From positions 1 to 24,203 of the forward strand of contig JANXFM010000176.1 of NCBI GenBank assembly GCA_024959975.1: 24,203 nt of DNA, read 5' to 3'. Made by a program: the position numbers and the translations under genes. Below are positions 13,543 through 22,000 of this stretch, in pieces (the stretch's first letter is position 1; the number at the start of each line of letters is the position of its first letter). Under the pieces are notes generated by a model. The model was given only the letters and a program-made list of their open reading frames with translations. It did no database searches and had not been told where the DNA came from. The DNA is from Flavobacteriales bacterium. GTDB lineage: Bacteria > Bacteroidota > Bacteroidia > Flavobacteriales > UBA7430.

Positions 13543-15421
13543 TTATTGTTTCAGTAAAATTGGTTGTGTAAATATACGGAACTTTATACTCACCTTCTGC
13601 ACTTTGTTTATAAGGATTGAATTTTAATGTCTCTAATGTGGAGACTCTTCCATCTACATCGAATATATTATTGTTATCCCTTACGTTGTAATCATCATTA
13701 AAACAGAAAGGTATATCTTTAAACCTTCTTATCTTGTATTGATTGCCGTGCCATCCGTTTTGAGGGATTGGGCTTTCAAAATAATGAAAGTTTTCATAAA
13801 TAAATCGAGCATTAAACACCGCCTCGTTTAATGCTGGAGGTTTATTTTCTCTAGGATTTGAATTGTCTGGCAGTATAAATATTTTATTAACATCTACAAA
13901 GTCTCTTTCCATTTTCAACATTCCGATCCTATCTTCTATTAATTGTCCAAAATCAACTTTAGCTAATTCTGGTATTGGCTTTATAGGGTTTTTTATTCTT
14001 ATACCAACCTTTTTAAGAAACTTTATTATCTTATTTATTGTTCTAACCAACGTGTTAATAACTCTTATAACAGCATTTATAACAGAGTAAAGAAGATTTA
14101 ATACAATGCTTATAGCATCAAGGAAAGCAAGTATTAATTCCTCTAAAAAGTTTAATTCTTTTTTTGTCTTAGCTAATGCGAATTGACTTTTAATATCTTT
14201 TAACCCATAGTTTAAAACAAACTGCGTATTCCTAACATTTTTAGGGTGTGTTTGAACAGATACAGAAGTTCCCTTATATTCTTGTATTGTATGTTGGTCC
14301 CCTAAATCTGTTTGATAACTAAAAATATAATTGCTTACTATATCCTGCCAGTTAAATTTATGGTCCTCCCAAAACTCATGCGGAGGAACCCTAAATACTG
14401 GAGCCTTAACAACAAAATCTTTCTTCTCAAAAAATACAACGCCATTTACAACAACTATCTTGGCATTAAAATCTTCTTTAAGTCCAACCAATAGTTTCTC
14501 AAAATTATGCTTGTAATATCCTACTTGTTCGTTTACATCTGGTTTAAAAAATCCTGGTATTGCCTGTAATATACCATCACCCGTGTTGTCTTCTTTTAAG
14601 TTATATTTTTCTGCTAGTATTACAGCTTGATTATAATTTCCTCCTTCTAATATAGTGCTACTAAACCCATACCCTAGATGCGAAAGGCACACTTTAATAG
14701 TGTCAACAACCCTCATTACTGAATGGTATTTGACTGGCTGCACCAATGCGTTAACCAAATCTTTTATTAGTTGTATCAATGTTATAAACAAAGCTATCAT
14801 GTATATTATTCGAGCTATCAATGCCAATATCTCTGATACGCTAAAAGGAGAGGCTAACCTACCAATTGAGGACTGAATATGTGTAACCTGTTCTTTGAAT
14901 TTATCAGTCACAACAAATATTGTAACTATTGCCGTTATTATATCTAAAGCGTTTTGCTTTTTTTCTATTACATAAGGACATGAAATATAATCTCCAGGAC
15001 CTATCTTTCCTATTGACTCTAAATAAGCAGGGCTTAACCCTCTTAGCTTCTCTTCTAATGAATCTATTCCATCTTTTTGAACAAATGGAGCTTTTATCCT
15101 TCCACATCGAACCTCAGACTTAGAGGTGTCAATGTATCCATCAACAATTTTATATCTATTCCCTTTTTGGTCATCTAATAGAATATGCATTGGAAGACCT
15201 TCAAAAACTCCTACATCATTACTATTTCCACCGTCAATATGTCTTTGAATTGCTATTGCTCCATCATTTGAATTAGACTTGTCGCCAACACCAAATTCTA
15301 CTTCGCTTAAAGATACAGCACTTTTACTAGCATCAGAGTCAAAATTTCTTTCTATCTCTAAGCCGTCGGCATTGTTTGGCTTATTTATTAAACCGTCGTT
15401 TATGTAAAAGTCTGCTCTCAT
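13523..15421 (-). CDS. Tail hub/distal-tail-like protein with hydrophobic helices
   Basis: The protein is 632 aa. The N-terminal 150 residues are beta-rich (FYINDGLINKPNNADGLEIE, then LLDDQKGNRYKIVDGYID), like a distal-tail or baseplate attachment domain. Strong hydrophobic segments occur at about 158-172, 195-219 and 425-468, the last being a long run of repeated Ile, Leu and Val ending in basic residues. The middle (LGLKEDFNAKIVVVNGVVFF-type strands near 310-331) and C-terminus are mixed alpha/beta. Position two genes after the tape measure suits the hub. Membrane-helix content is unusual for this position and could mean a role in channel formation during DNA entry, which is inference. Confidence 0.6.
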   Translation of the reverse strand: MRADFYINDGLINKPNNADGLEIERNFDSDASKSAVSLSEVEFGVGDKSNSNDGAIAIQRHIDGGNSNDVGVFEGLPMHILLDDQKGNRYKIVDGYIDTSKSEVRCGRIKAPFVQKDGIDSLEEKLRGLSPAYLESIGKIGPGDYISCPYVIEKKQNALDIITAIVTIFVVTDKFKEQVTHIQSSIGRLASPFSVSEILALIARIIYMIALFITLIQLIKDLVNALVQPVKYHSVMRVVDTIKVCLSHLGYGFSSTILEGGNYNQAVILAEKYNLKEDNTGDGILQAIPGFFKPDVNEQVGYYKHNFEKLLVGLKEDFNAKIVVVNGVVFFEKKDFVVKAPVFRVPPHEFWEDHKFNWQDIVSNYIFSYQTDLGDQHTIQEYKGTSVSVQTHPKNVRNTQFVLNYGLKDIKSQFALAKTKKELNFLEELILAFLDAISIVLNLLYSVINAVIRVINTLVRTINKIIKFLKKVGIRIKNPIKPIPELAKVDFGQLIEDRIGMLKMERDFVDVNKIFILPDNSNPRENKPPALNEAVFNARFIYENFHYFESPIPQNGWHGNQYKIRRFKDIPFCFNDDYNVRDNNNIFDVDGRVSTLETLKFNPYKQSAEGEYKVPYIYTTNFTETIIEDDGS

Positions 15422-15615
15422 TTATTACTTAACTTATCTACAATGTTTAAACCGAACGCTAAAGCTCTTTTTGGATAATCACTATTGCACTTATCACAAA
15501 TATTAGAAGAGCATATTTTACACTCATAAACTTTTTTTGTTGTTGTGTCTTTATCTATAAGCTCACAACACCTACAAATTCCGTACAACGTTGGCCCACA
15601 ATTCTTACAACCCAT
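15418..15615 (-). CDS. Cys-rich zinc-binding miniprotein in the tail module
   Basis: The protein is 65 aa with nine cysteines: C3, C6, C14, C16, C17, C32, C35, C40 and C43. The CxxC pairs at 3/6, 32/35 and 40/43 indicate one or two zinc sites of the ribbon or treble-clef type. The last 20 residues form a basic to hydrophobic helix (RALAFGLNIVDKLSNK). It is tied to both large neighbours, TAATG with the tape measure and ATGA with the hub-like gene, so it is probably translated with them. Small metal-binding tail-tip proteins exist in other phages, including iron-sulfur ones; whether this one is structural or a chaperone is unknown. Confidence 0.7.
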   Translation of the reverse strand: MGCKNCGPTLYGICRCCELIDKDTTTKKVYECKICSSNICDKCNSDYPKRALAFGLNIVDKLSNK

Positions 15616-18332
15616 TAGCCTCTTAATAATGATGGTTTATGTACCGTTGTTTTTTTATGTCCATTCTGAACAACAGTTTCAACTATCTCGTTAAATTGGT
15701 TAACATCCAACATTTGCGTTGGCTTATTCTTTATACTTGTCAATAAGTCTATTTGCTTTTGATTTTGCACTAGCACCTCAGCAAAGTTGTTACTTCCTGT
15801 TGTATCAACAACAATGTTTTGAGCGTCCATTTTTGGCATGTACATATCATTAAAACTACCGTCGTTTAATGCTTTCGCAACTCCTGGATTAGAAAGGTTT
15901 GCATCCCTTGTAATTACAGCCTCCTGTTTTGTTAGCATAAACGGTATATCATCTACCCCAACTCTTCCACCTTGACCTACTGGCATTACCATTTCATTAC
16001 CATCTTTTGCGAACTGGGTTACCGATTTTGCAGCAGCCTTTATAAGTAACGTATCTGCTATAGCTAATCCAATTGCTGTATTAGGGTCCGCACCGTCCTC
16101 GTTTTGCCTTAATTTTAATGCATCAATAAACCTTTCCCCAAGGGCAACAGCTTCCTGCTCCCTTCTCGATCGTTCTGCTGCTTGCTTCTTTTGTAAAGCC
16201 AATTTATCTGCACTAGCTCTTTCAAATGCAAGCTGGTTAGCCTTACCGTCTTCTGCAAGCCTTTGTTGCTCCTGTATAGCTGTAGCGTTTGCGCTTATTT
16301 CTTTGTTTAATCCCTGTTGCTGTGCATCTCTTCTTTTAGATAGCTCATTTCCAACCTCACCAGTAAACTCTTTAGCCTGATCTAATCTTTTATCTCGCTC
16401 CTTTTTTTGTTCTGCTGTTATTTCTTGTTGCTTTTTCTTTTCTTGTTCAATTTCAAACTTATCAAACAACGCCCTAGCTCTCGCAATCTCTTCTGCTGTT
16501 GATTTTTCATTGTCTATTATTAATTGAAGTTTAGCTTGCTGTATCTCAACCTCTTTATCAGCTCTTTCTTGGTCGTTTTCAACACCTTGGTTTTTAAGAT
16601 TGTCTAACTTTATAAGCTCCGTCTCTAATGTCTTTATTTCATTTACCTTGTCTTCTTCAACAGCTTTTTTATTAAGCTCCTCTCTTAGCTTCAACTCTTT
16701 TTCTGTTAGTCCTACACTCTTTTCTTTTTCCTTATTACTTCTAAGCTCTAATGATGACCTCTGAGCAATCAAACTATTTATTTTCTTTTGTGCTTGAGAA
16801 TCCTTTTCAAATAATTCAGCTTTTAATGTAGCTAATTCAAGCTCACCCTCCCTATCAGTATCGTTAAACGTTTGCTCTAATTCCAACTTTTGAATCTGTA
16901 GGCTCAATAAGTCCTTCTCTGTTTTAGCTATAAATCTTAATTGCTCCTCAGCTTTATTAAGAGCTACAATCCTTTCTTCGTCTGTTTTTAGTTGATCCTG
17001 GGCTATACCTCTTTGCTCTTGCATCTCAAAACGAGCCTTTGCAAGTGCTACAGTCGTATCAATTTGAAGCCTTTCGTATTTTATTTGTAAATCTACTAAC
17101 GTTTGAGCTTCAACATTTGCCTTTGCAACCTCTTCGCTTATTGATTGTGCTGTACTCTTAATTGATCCAGCTATGTCTTTTATACCTGTAACAGCTTGAA
17201 GCGCAGCGTTTGCTACATCTTTACCTCCTTCTGCAATCAAATCAAAGTCCTGCTCGAATACCCCTTTTAAAACCTTACCTATACCTCTCCCAGCATCAGC
17301 AAGCGCCGTAAATCTATTGATTATATTCGTTAAAATAAGGTCCCCCAAATCCTTTATTGCTTGGCCTGGGTTTTCAAACGCTTCTTTTAGTCTGTCAAAT
17401 ACAGCAAACCCAACCCTTTGTAAGAACCCTACAAACTTTTCAAACGCTACCTGTATAGGAGTAAACGCCCTGCTAAGCGCATCCGAACCTCTTTGAGTTG
17501 ATGCAAATGCTGCAACTAAAGAACCTAACAGCACCACAATAGCACCAATACCTGTGCTTATTAATGCAATCTTTAATACTCTTAACGCTTTAGAAAACGC
17601 CCCGCTTGATTTGGCTGCTGCGTTTGTTGCTGCTGCATTCGCTGTGGTTTCTACTGTGTTTTTTTTTGTTAAAGCTCCAACAGTTGCTTGTATTTGAGAC
17701 AATATAAATAGCTGTCTAGTAAACAGTCCGCTTGATGCTGCTGCATTCTTAATACTGTCAGAATAATTGCCAACGTTTAACCTTTGTTTTTTTAATTGGT
17801 CAGAGTTTTGCTTTACTTTTTTATTATTCCTGTCAAGCTGCTTGTTTATTTCCTTTAACCTATCGCGACCTTTTTGAGTCTCCAGGTTTAATCGTTCCCT
17901 TTCACGCCTAAGCTTCTTACTTTCAATTGCAACCCTTTGAAGTGTGCCAAGGTTTTTATTCTCCAATGCTACAACGTCTTTTAAACTATCCCTTATAGCC
18001 TTATTTGTTTGTTGTAATTTAATCTTTTGTTTTATCTCTGCTGTTGTTGCAATCTTAGCAGACTTTTGAGCCTTAGCGTTTACCTTTTGAACTTCTGCTA
18101 ATTGCTTTCTTGTTGTTACAGACTTTTCTAATGCTTTATCTCTTTCTTTTATAGCAGCAGCACTTGACGGGTCTTTACTTTGTTGTAATATAACTTCTTG
18201 TTGTTTTGCAACCCCTTCTAAGGCTTTTTCTAGTTTCTCGGTGTTTTTTGCTAACTCTACAGCTTCTTTATTAGCCTGAGATAAAAACCCCTGTTGAAAT
18301 ACATCCTTACCGCTAACCGCCTTTTCTGCCAT
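15615..18332 (-). CDS. Tape measure protein
   Basis: The protein is 905 aa. Long charged coiled coils span about 1-190 and 390-730. They are interrupted by a hydrophobic helix at 253-277 (IALISTGIGAIVVLLGSLVA) and an Ala-rich segment before it. The C-terminal region holds GGRVGVDDIPFMLTKQEAVI (around residues 785-805), the marker seen near the end of many tape measures. This protein fixes tail length, scaffolds tube assembly and is ejected into the cell envelope at infection. By the usual rule of about 1.5 angstrom per residue the tail would be roughly 130 nm, a rough guide only. The start overlaps the upstream gene by 20 nt. Confidence 0.88.
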   Translation of the reverse strand: MAEKAVSGKDVFQQGFLSQANKEAVELAKNTEKLEKALEGVAKQQEVILQQSKDPSSAAAIKERDKALEKSVTTRKQLAEVQKVNAKAQKSAKIATTAEIKQKIKLQQTNKAIRDSLKDVVALENKNLGTLQRVAIESKKLRRERERLNLETQKGRDRLKEINKQLDRNNKKVKQNSDQLKKQRLNVGNYSDSIKNAAASSGLFTRQLFILSQIQATVGALTKKNTVETTANAAATNAAAKSSGAFSKALRVLKIALISTGIGAIVVLLGSLVAAFASTQRGSDALSRAFTPIQVAFEKFVGFLQRVGFAVFDRLKEAFENPGQAIKDLGDLILTNIINRFTALADAGRGIGKVLKGVFEQDFDLIAEGGKDVANAALQAVTGIKDIAGSIKSTAQSISEEVAKANVEAQTLVDLQIKYERLQIDTTVALAKARFEMQEQRGIAQDQLKTDEERIVALNKAEEQLRFIAKTEKDLLSLQIQKLELEQTFNDTDREGELELATLKAELFEKDSQAQKKINSLIAQRSSLELRSNKEKEKSVGLTEKELKLREELNKKAVEEDKVNEIKTLETELIKLDNLKNQGVENDQERADKEVEIQQAKLQLIIDNEKSTAEEIARARALFDKFEIEQEKKKQQEITAEQKKERDKRLDQAKEFTGEVGNELSKRRDAQQQGLNKEISANATAIQEQQRLAEDGKANQLAFERASADKLALQKKQAAERSRREQEAVALGERFIDALKLRQNEDGADPNTAIGLAIADTLLIKAAAKSVTQFAKDGNEMVMPVGQGGRVGVDDIPFMLTKQEAVITRDANLSNPGVAKALNDGSFNDMYMPKMDAQNIVVDTTGSNNFAEVLVQNQKQIDLLTSIKNKPTQMLDVNQFNEIVETVVQNGHKKTTVHKPSLLRG

Positions 18333-18903
18333 TTCTTGCTTTGTTGTGAGCTTTCGACATGGCCGTTTGCTCTGCTTTGTATTGTTCTTGCAATAACTCC
18401 TGAGCTTTGAAATACTCTGCTATTGTTATTGTTTTAAAATCTTTGCTTATTCCTTTTTGTTGCATAATAAAAACGCTCTTATGCAAATCGCTATCCTTAT
18501 GCTTTCCTTTTAGGTCATCAATCTTAAGTTGTATAATCTTAATATGTACTATATTGGTCCTGTCTCCAGTCCTTTGCATGATTAGCCTGTAGCGTTCCAG
18601 GTCAAGCTCCAAATTAAGCAATTTCTTATAATTATTATCTATGCCAAATTCATCAACTATTTCATCTGACAACTTTTGAAATATACTGTTAGCCCTCCAA
18701 CACAAACTTTCAGTCTTACTCAAAGGATATAACGATGTTTGTTTGTATATTTTATTCCACTTATACATGGGCATATCATGTATAGATGTATAATATTTCT
18801 TTAATTTAAACGCTTCATACTTACGAAATACCAAGTATTTACTTGAGTATTTGTTCTCGTACAAATCGAATAGCAAATGGTACAATTGCAATAGCCAGTT
18901 CAT
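18313..18903 (-). CDS. Pre-tape-measure protein, possible tail assembly chaperone
   Basis: The protein is 196 aa from the ATG at 18903. The first 20 residues lie in the 65-nt overlap with the upstream gene and look like a by-product of that frame. More typical sequence starts at about KYYTSIHDMPMYKWNKI, so a TTG near residue 24 or the ATG at 18774 may be the true start. The C-terminal 40 residues are charged and helical (QELLQEQYKAEQTAMSKAHN). The position just before the tape measure is where tail assembly chaperones are encoded. In many phages these are made by ribosomal frameshifting; no clear slippery heptamer is visible here. Confidence 0.62.
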   Translation of the reverse strand: MNWLLQLYHLLFDLYENKYSSKYLVFRKYEAFKLKKYYTSIHDMPMYKWNKIYKQTSLYPLSKTESLCWRANSIFQKLSDEIVDEFGIDNNYKKLLNLELDLERYRLIMQRTGDRTNIVHIKIIQLKIDDLKGKHKDSDLHKSVFIMQQKGISKDFKTITIAEYFKAQELLQEQYKAEQTAMSKAHNKARNGRKGG

Positions 18904-19330
18904 TAGTGCTTTTATCTGTTAATCCCAATAAGTTGGTGACATAACTGTCAGTCAATAACTCATTACCTTCAAAATTTGAATCTGCTGTAATTTTTACACC
19001 ATCATTAAATTGCGTTACATCAAAAGTAGCAAAAAAATCTCCTTTATCAAACAAAATATACGGTTCTCCTGCTTTTTTTGTTTTAGTTACACCATTAAAT
19101 GTAAATGATTTACCTTGATTTAAGAACTCTGTTACATTAGAATAGACTCCTAAAGGGTTACCATCAGCATCAATGCCGTCTTTAAATATCTGATCTGTTC
19201 GATTAAGATGCAATATTGCTTGCTGGACCTTCTCGTCCCTCCAAATCCTTAATTGTATCTTAGCCTCACTTAATTGTTTTAAGTTGTCTACGACCTCTCT
19301 TAATCGTCCTGCTCTTATTTTTTTTGCCAT
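18839..19330 (-). CDS. Tail-completion-like protein
   Basis: The protein is 163 aa. FKDGIDADGNPLGVYSN (about 49-65) followed by KAGEPYILFDKGDFFATFDV (about 86-105) recalls phage virion-morphogenesis or tail-completion proteins, where a G-x-PLG-YS segment precedes an L-x-D-x-G-x-F-x-x-SF segment. The assignment rests on this pattern alone. Its place after the probable tail-tube gene, rather than before it, is atypical. It is the first gene after the terminator at 19345-19375, so its transcription depends on read-through or a local promoter. The C-terminus ELAIAIVPFAIRFVREQIL is a clean helix, which supports this frame over the overlapping one. Confidence 0.55.
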   Translation of the reverse strand: MAKKIRAGRLREVVDNLKQLSEAKIQLRIWRDEKVQQAILHLNRTDQIFKDGIDADGNPLGVYSNVTEFLNQGKSFTFNGVTKTKKAGEPYILFDKGDFFATFDVTQFNDGVKITADSNFEGNELLTDSYVTNLLGLTDKSTNELAIAIVPFAIRFVREQILK

Positions 19331-19344
19331 ACTGTAAAGATAAT

Positions 19345-19375
19345 AAAAAAGCCCTTACATTTAATGCAAGGGCTT
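19345..19375 (-). terminator. Intrinsic terminator after the tail-tube block
   Basis: On the minus strand, AAGCCCTTGCAT and its near-perfect complement ATGTAAGGGCTT form a 12-bp stem (one G-T pair) around a TAA loop, followed by six T. It lies between the stop at 19396 and the start at 19330. Confidence 0.82.
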
Positions 19376-19395
19376 AGTCGGATTGTTAGGTAAGT

Positions 19396-19560
19396 TTAAT
19401 CTTTAAACTTTTTCAATTCCTTGCTAACTTGTTTCCAAGCTTTGTCAATATCAACGCCAATCTTACCAGCAAACGCCTCTTCAAAAGCTTTTTTGGTAGT
19501 AATGCCTGACTGTTTCAATTGTGCAAGGTTAAATCCTGCTTTTCCTATTTGCACTACCAT
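19396..19560 (-). CDS. 54-aa protein after the major tail protein
   Basis: The sequence begins MVVQIGKAGFNLAQLKQSGI and ends KELKKFKD. The N-terminus is a short strand plus helix, and the rest is an amphipathic, Lys-rich helix. It begins in a TAATG overlap with the tail-tube gene and ends 21 nt before the terminator stem, so it belongs to the same transcription unit as the tube protein. No family is recognised. Genes in this slot often encode a tail-assembly chaperone or an antitermination-independent small structural protein; the first is plausible but unsupported by a motif. Confidence 0.62.
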   Translation of the reverse strand: MVVQIGKAGFNLAQLKQSGITTKKAFEEAFAGKIGVDIDKAWKQVSKELKKFKD

Positions 19561-20513
19561 TATTCTGCTGCGAATTTAACGTCTGGTACAGAAGAGAAGT
19601 TGAACCCGTTTTTTAGTGGCGCACAACTCATTATGTTTGTAGCTGTTTGAGCTGCAAATGTAAGTTGGTAAACACCAGCAGAGATTTCAACAGCCGTTAC
19701 TGGTATAGCAGTACTAGTTGTTTCGTTTCTTATACTTGATGCTGTACCTCCAACAATATCAAATATGTCAGTAGTAACTAAACCTTCCATTGCAACAGGA
19801 TCAACAAACGATCCATATTTCAATGATAATGTTAAATCAACAGTTGTTGCTGTGATATTAGAGTAAGTTGCTGTAACACCTAGTAAACTTTCAGAACCTA
19901 ATAAGTCAGCAGCTATGTCTGATTTATTAATTGTTCTTAAGTATTCGTCTTTTTCTCTAGGATCAATATTAAATGCTATTGAAAACCCTTCTACTTTGTC
20001 AGCAGTTGGCTCAAAATAGATAATATCAACAGAACCTTTCTGAACTCTGATTGGGTATAAAGTAGCTAAATCAGAACCATCGTAAGAACCTCTTAAGTTT
20101 TGTACTTCATCAATATCGAAAAATGATATTTGAGGACAACCAAACTTAACATACTCTTCCATTAACTCAGGCCCTTGATCTAAAACCTCAGCTTTACGGT
20201 TTCTTACACCTTGGCTTAATTTAAACAAATCACCATTGCTAGCTTCAAACTTATTCGATTCAGCTCTTTCGCCTTCAATTGTGTAAAGTTGGCCAGTTAA
20301 ATACCATCTTTTTGTTGGGTCTACGTGATTAATTTTTGCATCTAAATACGCTTGGTCCAAGGTATCTGCGATGTCTATTTTATTTCGATTCCCGTCACTA
20401 TCTTTAGTGAACATGAAAATCATTCCTGATAACACTTTCCACGATACTTTACAGCCAGGACGTCCTATGTCGCCAAGTGTTATGTTGCTGCAATCGCAAA
20501 TTTCTAAACTCAT
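19560..20513 (-). CDS. Probable major tail (tube) protein
   Basis: The protein is 317 aa. It starts MSLEICDCSNITLGDIGRPG, followed by mixed alpha/beta sequence with QLYTIEGERAESNKFEASNG and IRVQKGSVDIIYFEPTADKV. From about residue 210 a beta-rich C-terminal domain (TATYSNITATTVDLTLSLKY to VYQLTFAAQT) looks Ig-like, an add-on found on many tail-tube proteins. The identification rests on position after the connector genes, size, beta content and the strong terminator that follows its block, as for the capsid gene. The alternative is a sheath or other abundant tail protein; no sheath-like partner is seen. Confidence 0.62.
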   Translation of the reverse strand: MSLEICDCSNITLGDIGRPGCKVSWKVLSGMIFMFTKDSDGNRNKIDIADTLDQAYLDAKINHVDPTKRWYLTGQLYTIEGERAESNKFEASNGDLFKLSQGVRNRKAEVLDQGPELMEEYVKFGCPQISFFDIDEVQNLRGSYDGSDLATLYPIRVQKGSVDIIYFEPTADKVEGFSIAFNIDPREKDEYLRTINKSDIAADLLGSESLLGVTATYSNITATTVDLTLSLKYGSFVDPVAMEGLVTTDIFDIVGGTASSIRNETTSTAIPVTAVEISAGVYQLTFAAQTATNIMSCAPLKNGFNFSSVPDVKFAAE

Positions 20514-20548
20514 CTTTTTTAATTTTTAGTTATTATTATTTTATTTAT

Positions 20549-21259
20549 TTAATTACAGCAACTATCATCGTCACCGTAAAATCTTAATGTTAATGTTTGC
20601 TCAACACCGCTGAGCTGGTCAACAAATATGCGCTTCTCATTACCGTTATCAACATACACACCAAAGTTAACTCTAGGCGTTGTTGTGTCTGGTAAGTCTT
20701 CAAATGGGGCAACTAAAGAATGATTATTAGCTGACTCAATAAACAAGTCGGCCATAACAGTCATTTGTTTTACACTCTTTTCGTAATGGTCAGTAGTAGA
20801 CCAGTCCGTAAAATCGCTATAAGTTAAATGAAACAATTGCAAATCAGTCTCTTTTTTAAATGGCGATCCACTACCAGCCCTAAAATTCTTATCCCTTAAT
20901 ATCTCTTTTAAATATGTAAAAGGTAAGATAGCCAATTGAGTATCTCCGTTAAGAGCCTTCTTTGTCTCCATTTCATTTTTAGTCTTGATAACAGTCCCAT
21001 GAAAATAATAAGGCGCATATAAATCGAATGAATCTACTGTAGGTAACACGTCACCCTTAACAACAATACTTGTATTCTTAACTACTGTTGTAACTGTATA
21101 GTCATTACTATTGATGGTTATTGGAAAATTCTCCTGGATATACAATGTCTTACAAGTTAGTAAAGTATAAGTACCGTCACCATTATCAACAACTGAATCT
21201 ATTTCAATTGTTTTATTGATACCTTCTACTATTTCTCTTATAATATCTACTGTTTCCAT
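20549..21259 (-). CDS. Neck or tail-terminator-like protein
   Basis: The protein is 236 aa. The N-terminal part (SVVDNGDGTYTLLTCKTLYI, then FPITINSNDYTVTTVVKN) is a run of beta strands. The middle contains a basic loop (LRDKNFRAGSGSPFKKE), and the C-terminus ends RFYGDDDSCCN. There are no enzyme motifs. It sits between the connector-like protein and the tail-tube gene, where head-closure and tail-terminator proteins are encoded. It is joined to the connector gene by a TAATG overlap. The C-terminal Cys pair is unusual. A 35-nt AT-rich gap follows. Confidence 0.55.
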   Translation of the reverse strand: METVDIIREIVEGINKTIEIDSVVDNGDGTYTLLTCKTLYIQENFPITINSNDYTVTTVVKNTSIVVKGDVLPTVDSFDLYAPYYFHGTVIKTKNEMETKKALNGDTQLAILPFTYLKEILRDKNFRAGSGSPFKKETDLQLFHLTYSDFTDWSTTDHYEKSVKQMTVMADLFIESANNHSLVAPFEDLPDTTTPRVNFGVYVDNGNEKRIFVDQLSGVEQTLTLRFYGDDDSCCN

Positions 21260-21765
21260 TAAAAAAGTATTCGTCCTTTACATATTCCGTTATACTCTGG
21301 ATAGTCTCCGCTGTTCTGGTAAATGTACCATTGTATATTTTCGTAGTTAGTAATTGATTCGTTGTACCTCTTTTGAATAAACCCAGATGACCATGCAGGA
21401 ATTGTTGATAATTCTACGTTATTATAAACAACGCCACTCTCTGTATGCTTATGCTTTGAGCCTCTTACGTATTCAAACCAAATAAAACCAAGTATCATTG
21501 ATTTCATACCCTCAGAACGTACTATACAATTACTATAATCTTCTAATATTGAATTATAAATAAGTAAATAGTTTGCATCCGTTGGCACTTGATTTGGCGC
21601 ATTAGCCTCTACATCAGCTTTGAAAAGCTTATACAGCTCTGCTCCTAATAAATCTGCTAAATACTTTTCTTCGTACCTGTCAATGTAAGCTGATATATTA
21701 TCAACTATTTGTTTTGATAGTGCGAAAGTATCTATAAAATCTGTAGCGTTTATTAGTAGTCCCAT
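21259..21765 (-). CDS. Head-tail connector-like protein (DUF6712-like)
   Basis: The protein is 168 aa. The helical N-terminal segment ISAYIDRYEEKYLADLLGAE followed by LYKLF resembles the DUF6712 group of Bacteroidetes phage proteins. Downstream are further helices (SEGMKSMILGFIWFEYVRG) and a Tyr/Asn-rich C-terminus. Helical proteins of this size just after the capsid gene commonly form the adaptor ring (HK97 gp6-like) joining portal to tail. The start lies 3 nt after the stop of the 54-aa gene. The family name is from memory and should be treated as probable. Confidence 0.65.
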   Translation of the reverse strand: MGLLINATDFIDTFALSKQIVDNISAYIDRYEEKYLADLLGAELYKLFKADVEANAPNQVPTDANYLLIYNSILEDYSNCIVRSEGMKSMILGFIWFEYVRGSKHKHTESGVVYNNVELSTIPAWSSGFIQKRYNESITNYENIQWYIYQNSGDYPEYNGICKGRILF

Positions 21766-21768
21766 CTT

Positions 21769-21933
21769 TTATTTTAATTCAGCTCTACCTGTTTTGATTA
21801 ACAACTTTGCAATACTACCCATTACCTTGTACTCTTTCTTGTGAGACATATCATAACCAGAGTTTTTAACTCCAACCATAACAACAATTTCATTGTCCTT
21901 TATCTCTTTTGATTCCGCTTTTTTCTTAGCCAT
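21769..21933 (-). CDS. 54-aa protein between capsid and connector genes
   Basis: The protein starts MAKKKAESKEIKDNEIVVMV and ends SIAKLLIKTGRAELK. The pattern, with a Lys-rich start, a strand such as NEIVVMVGVKN and a final A-x-x-LI-x-x-G-x-AE helix, is seen in small phage proteins encoded beside capsid genes. They may be minor head proteins, but function is unknown. The gene begins 14 nt downstream of the terminator that follows the capsid gene and is closely spaced with the connector gene. Confidence 0.65.
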   Translation of the reverse strand: MAKKKAESKEIKDNEIVVMVGVKNSGYDMSHKKEYKVMGSIAKLLIKTGRAELK

Positions 21934-21946
21934 CTTTGTAAGTATT

Positions 21947-21981
21947 AAAAAAGCCCTCCCTATTTACTGAGAGGGCTTTTT
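21947..21981 (-). terminator. Intrinsic terminator after the capsid gene
   Basis: On the minus strand, AAAAAGCCCTC and GAGGGCTTTTT form an 11-bp stem with a 12-nt loop, ending in a run of T. It lies 20 nt after the capsid stop. The A-run on the other side would allow it to work in both directions. Confidence 0.85.
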
Positions 21982-22000
21982 GTTAAAGTTAATTATTTAA

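Noticed and set aside
14904..15107. A 67-aa minus-strand frame inside the hub-like gene
   Set aside because: It is fully contained in another frame of the 632-aa gene, is rich in Arg/Cys/Trp and has no start context.
16000..18300. Repetitive coiled-coil codons in the tape measure as a DNA repeat
   Set aside because: The Lys/Glu/Gln-rich pattern is protein-level low complexity without exact tandem DNA units.
18839..18903. Programmed ribosomal frameshift joining the two overlapping genes
   Set aside because: No X-XXY-YYZ slippery heptamer is present in the overlap, and the upstream protein looks complete and unrelated.
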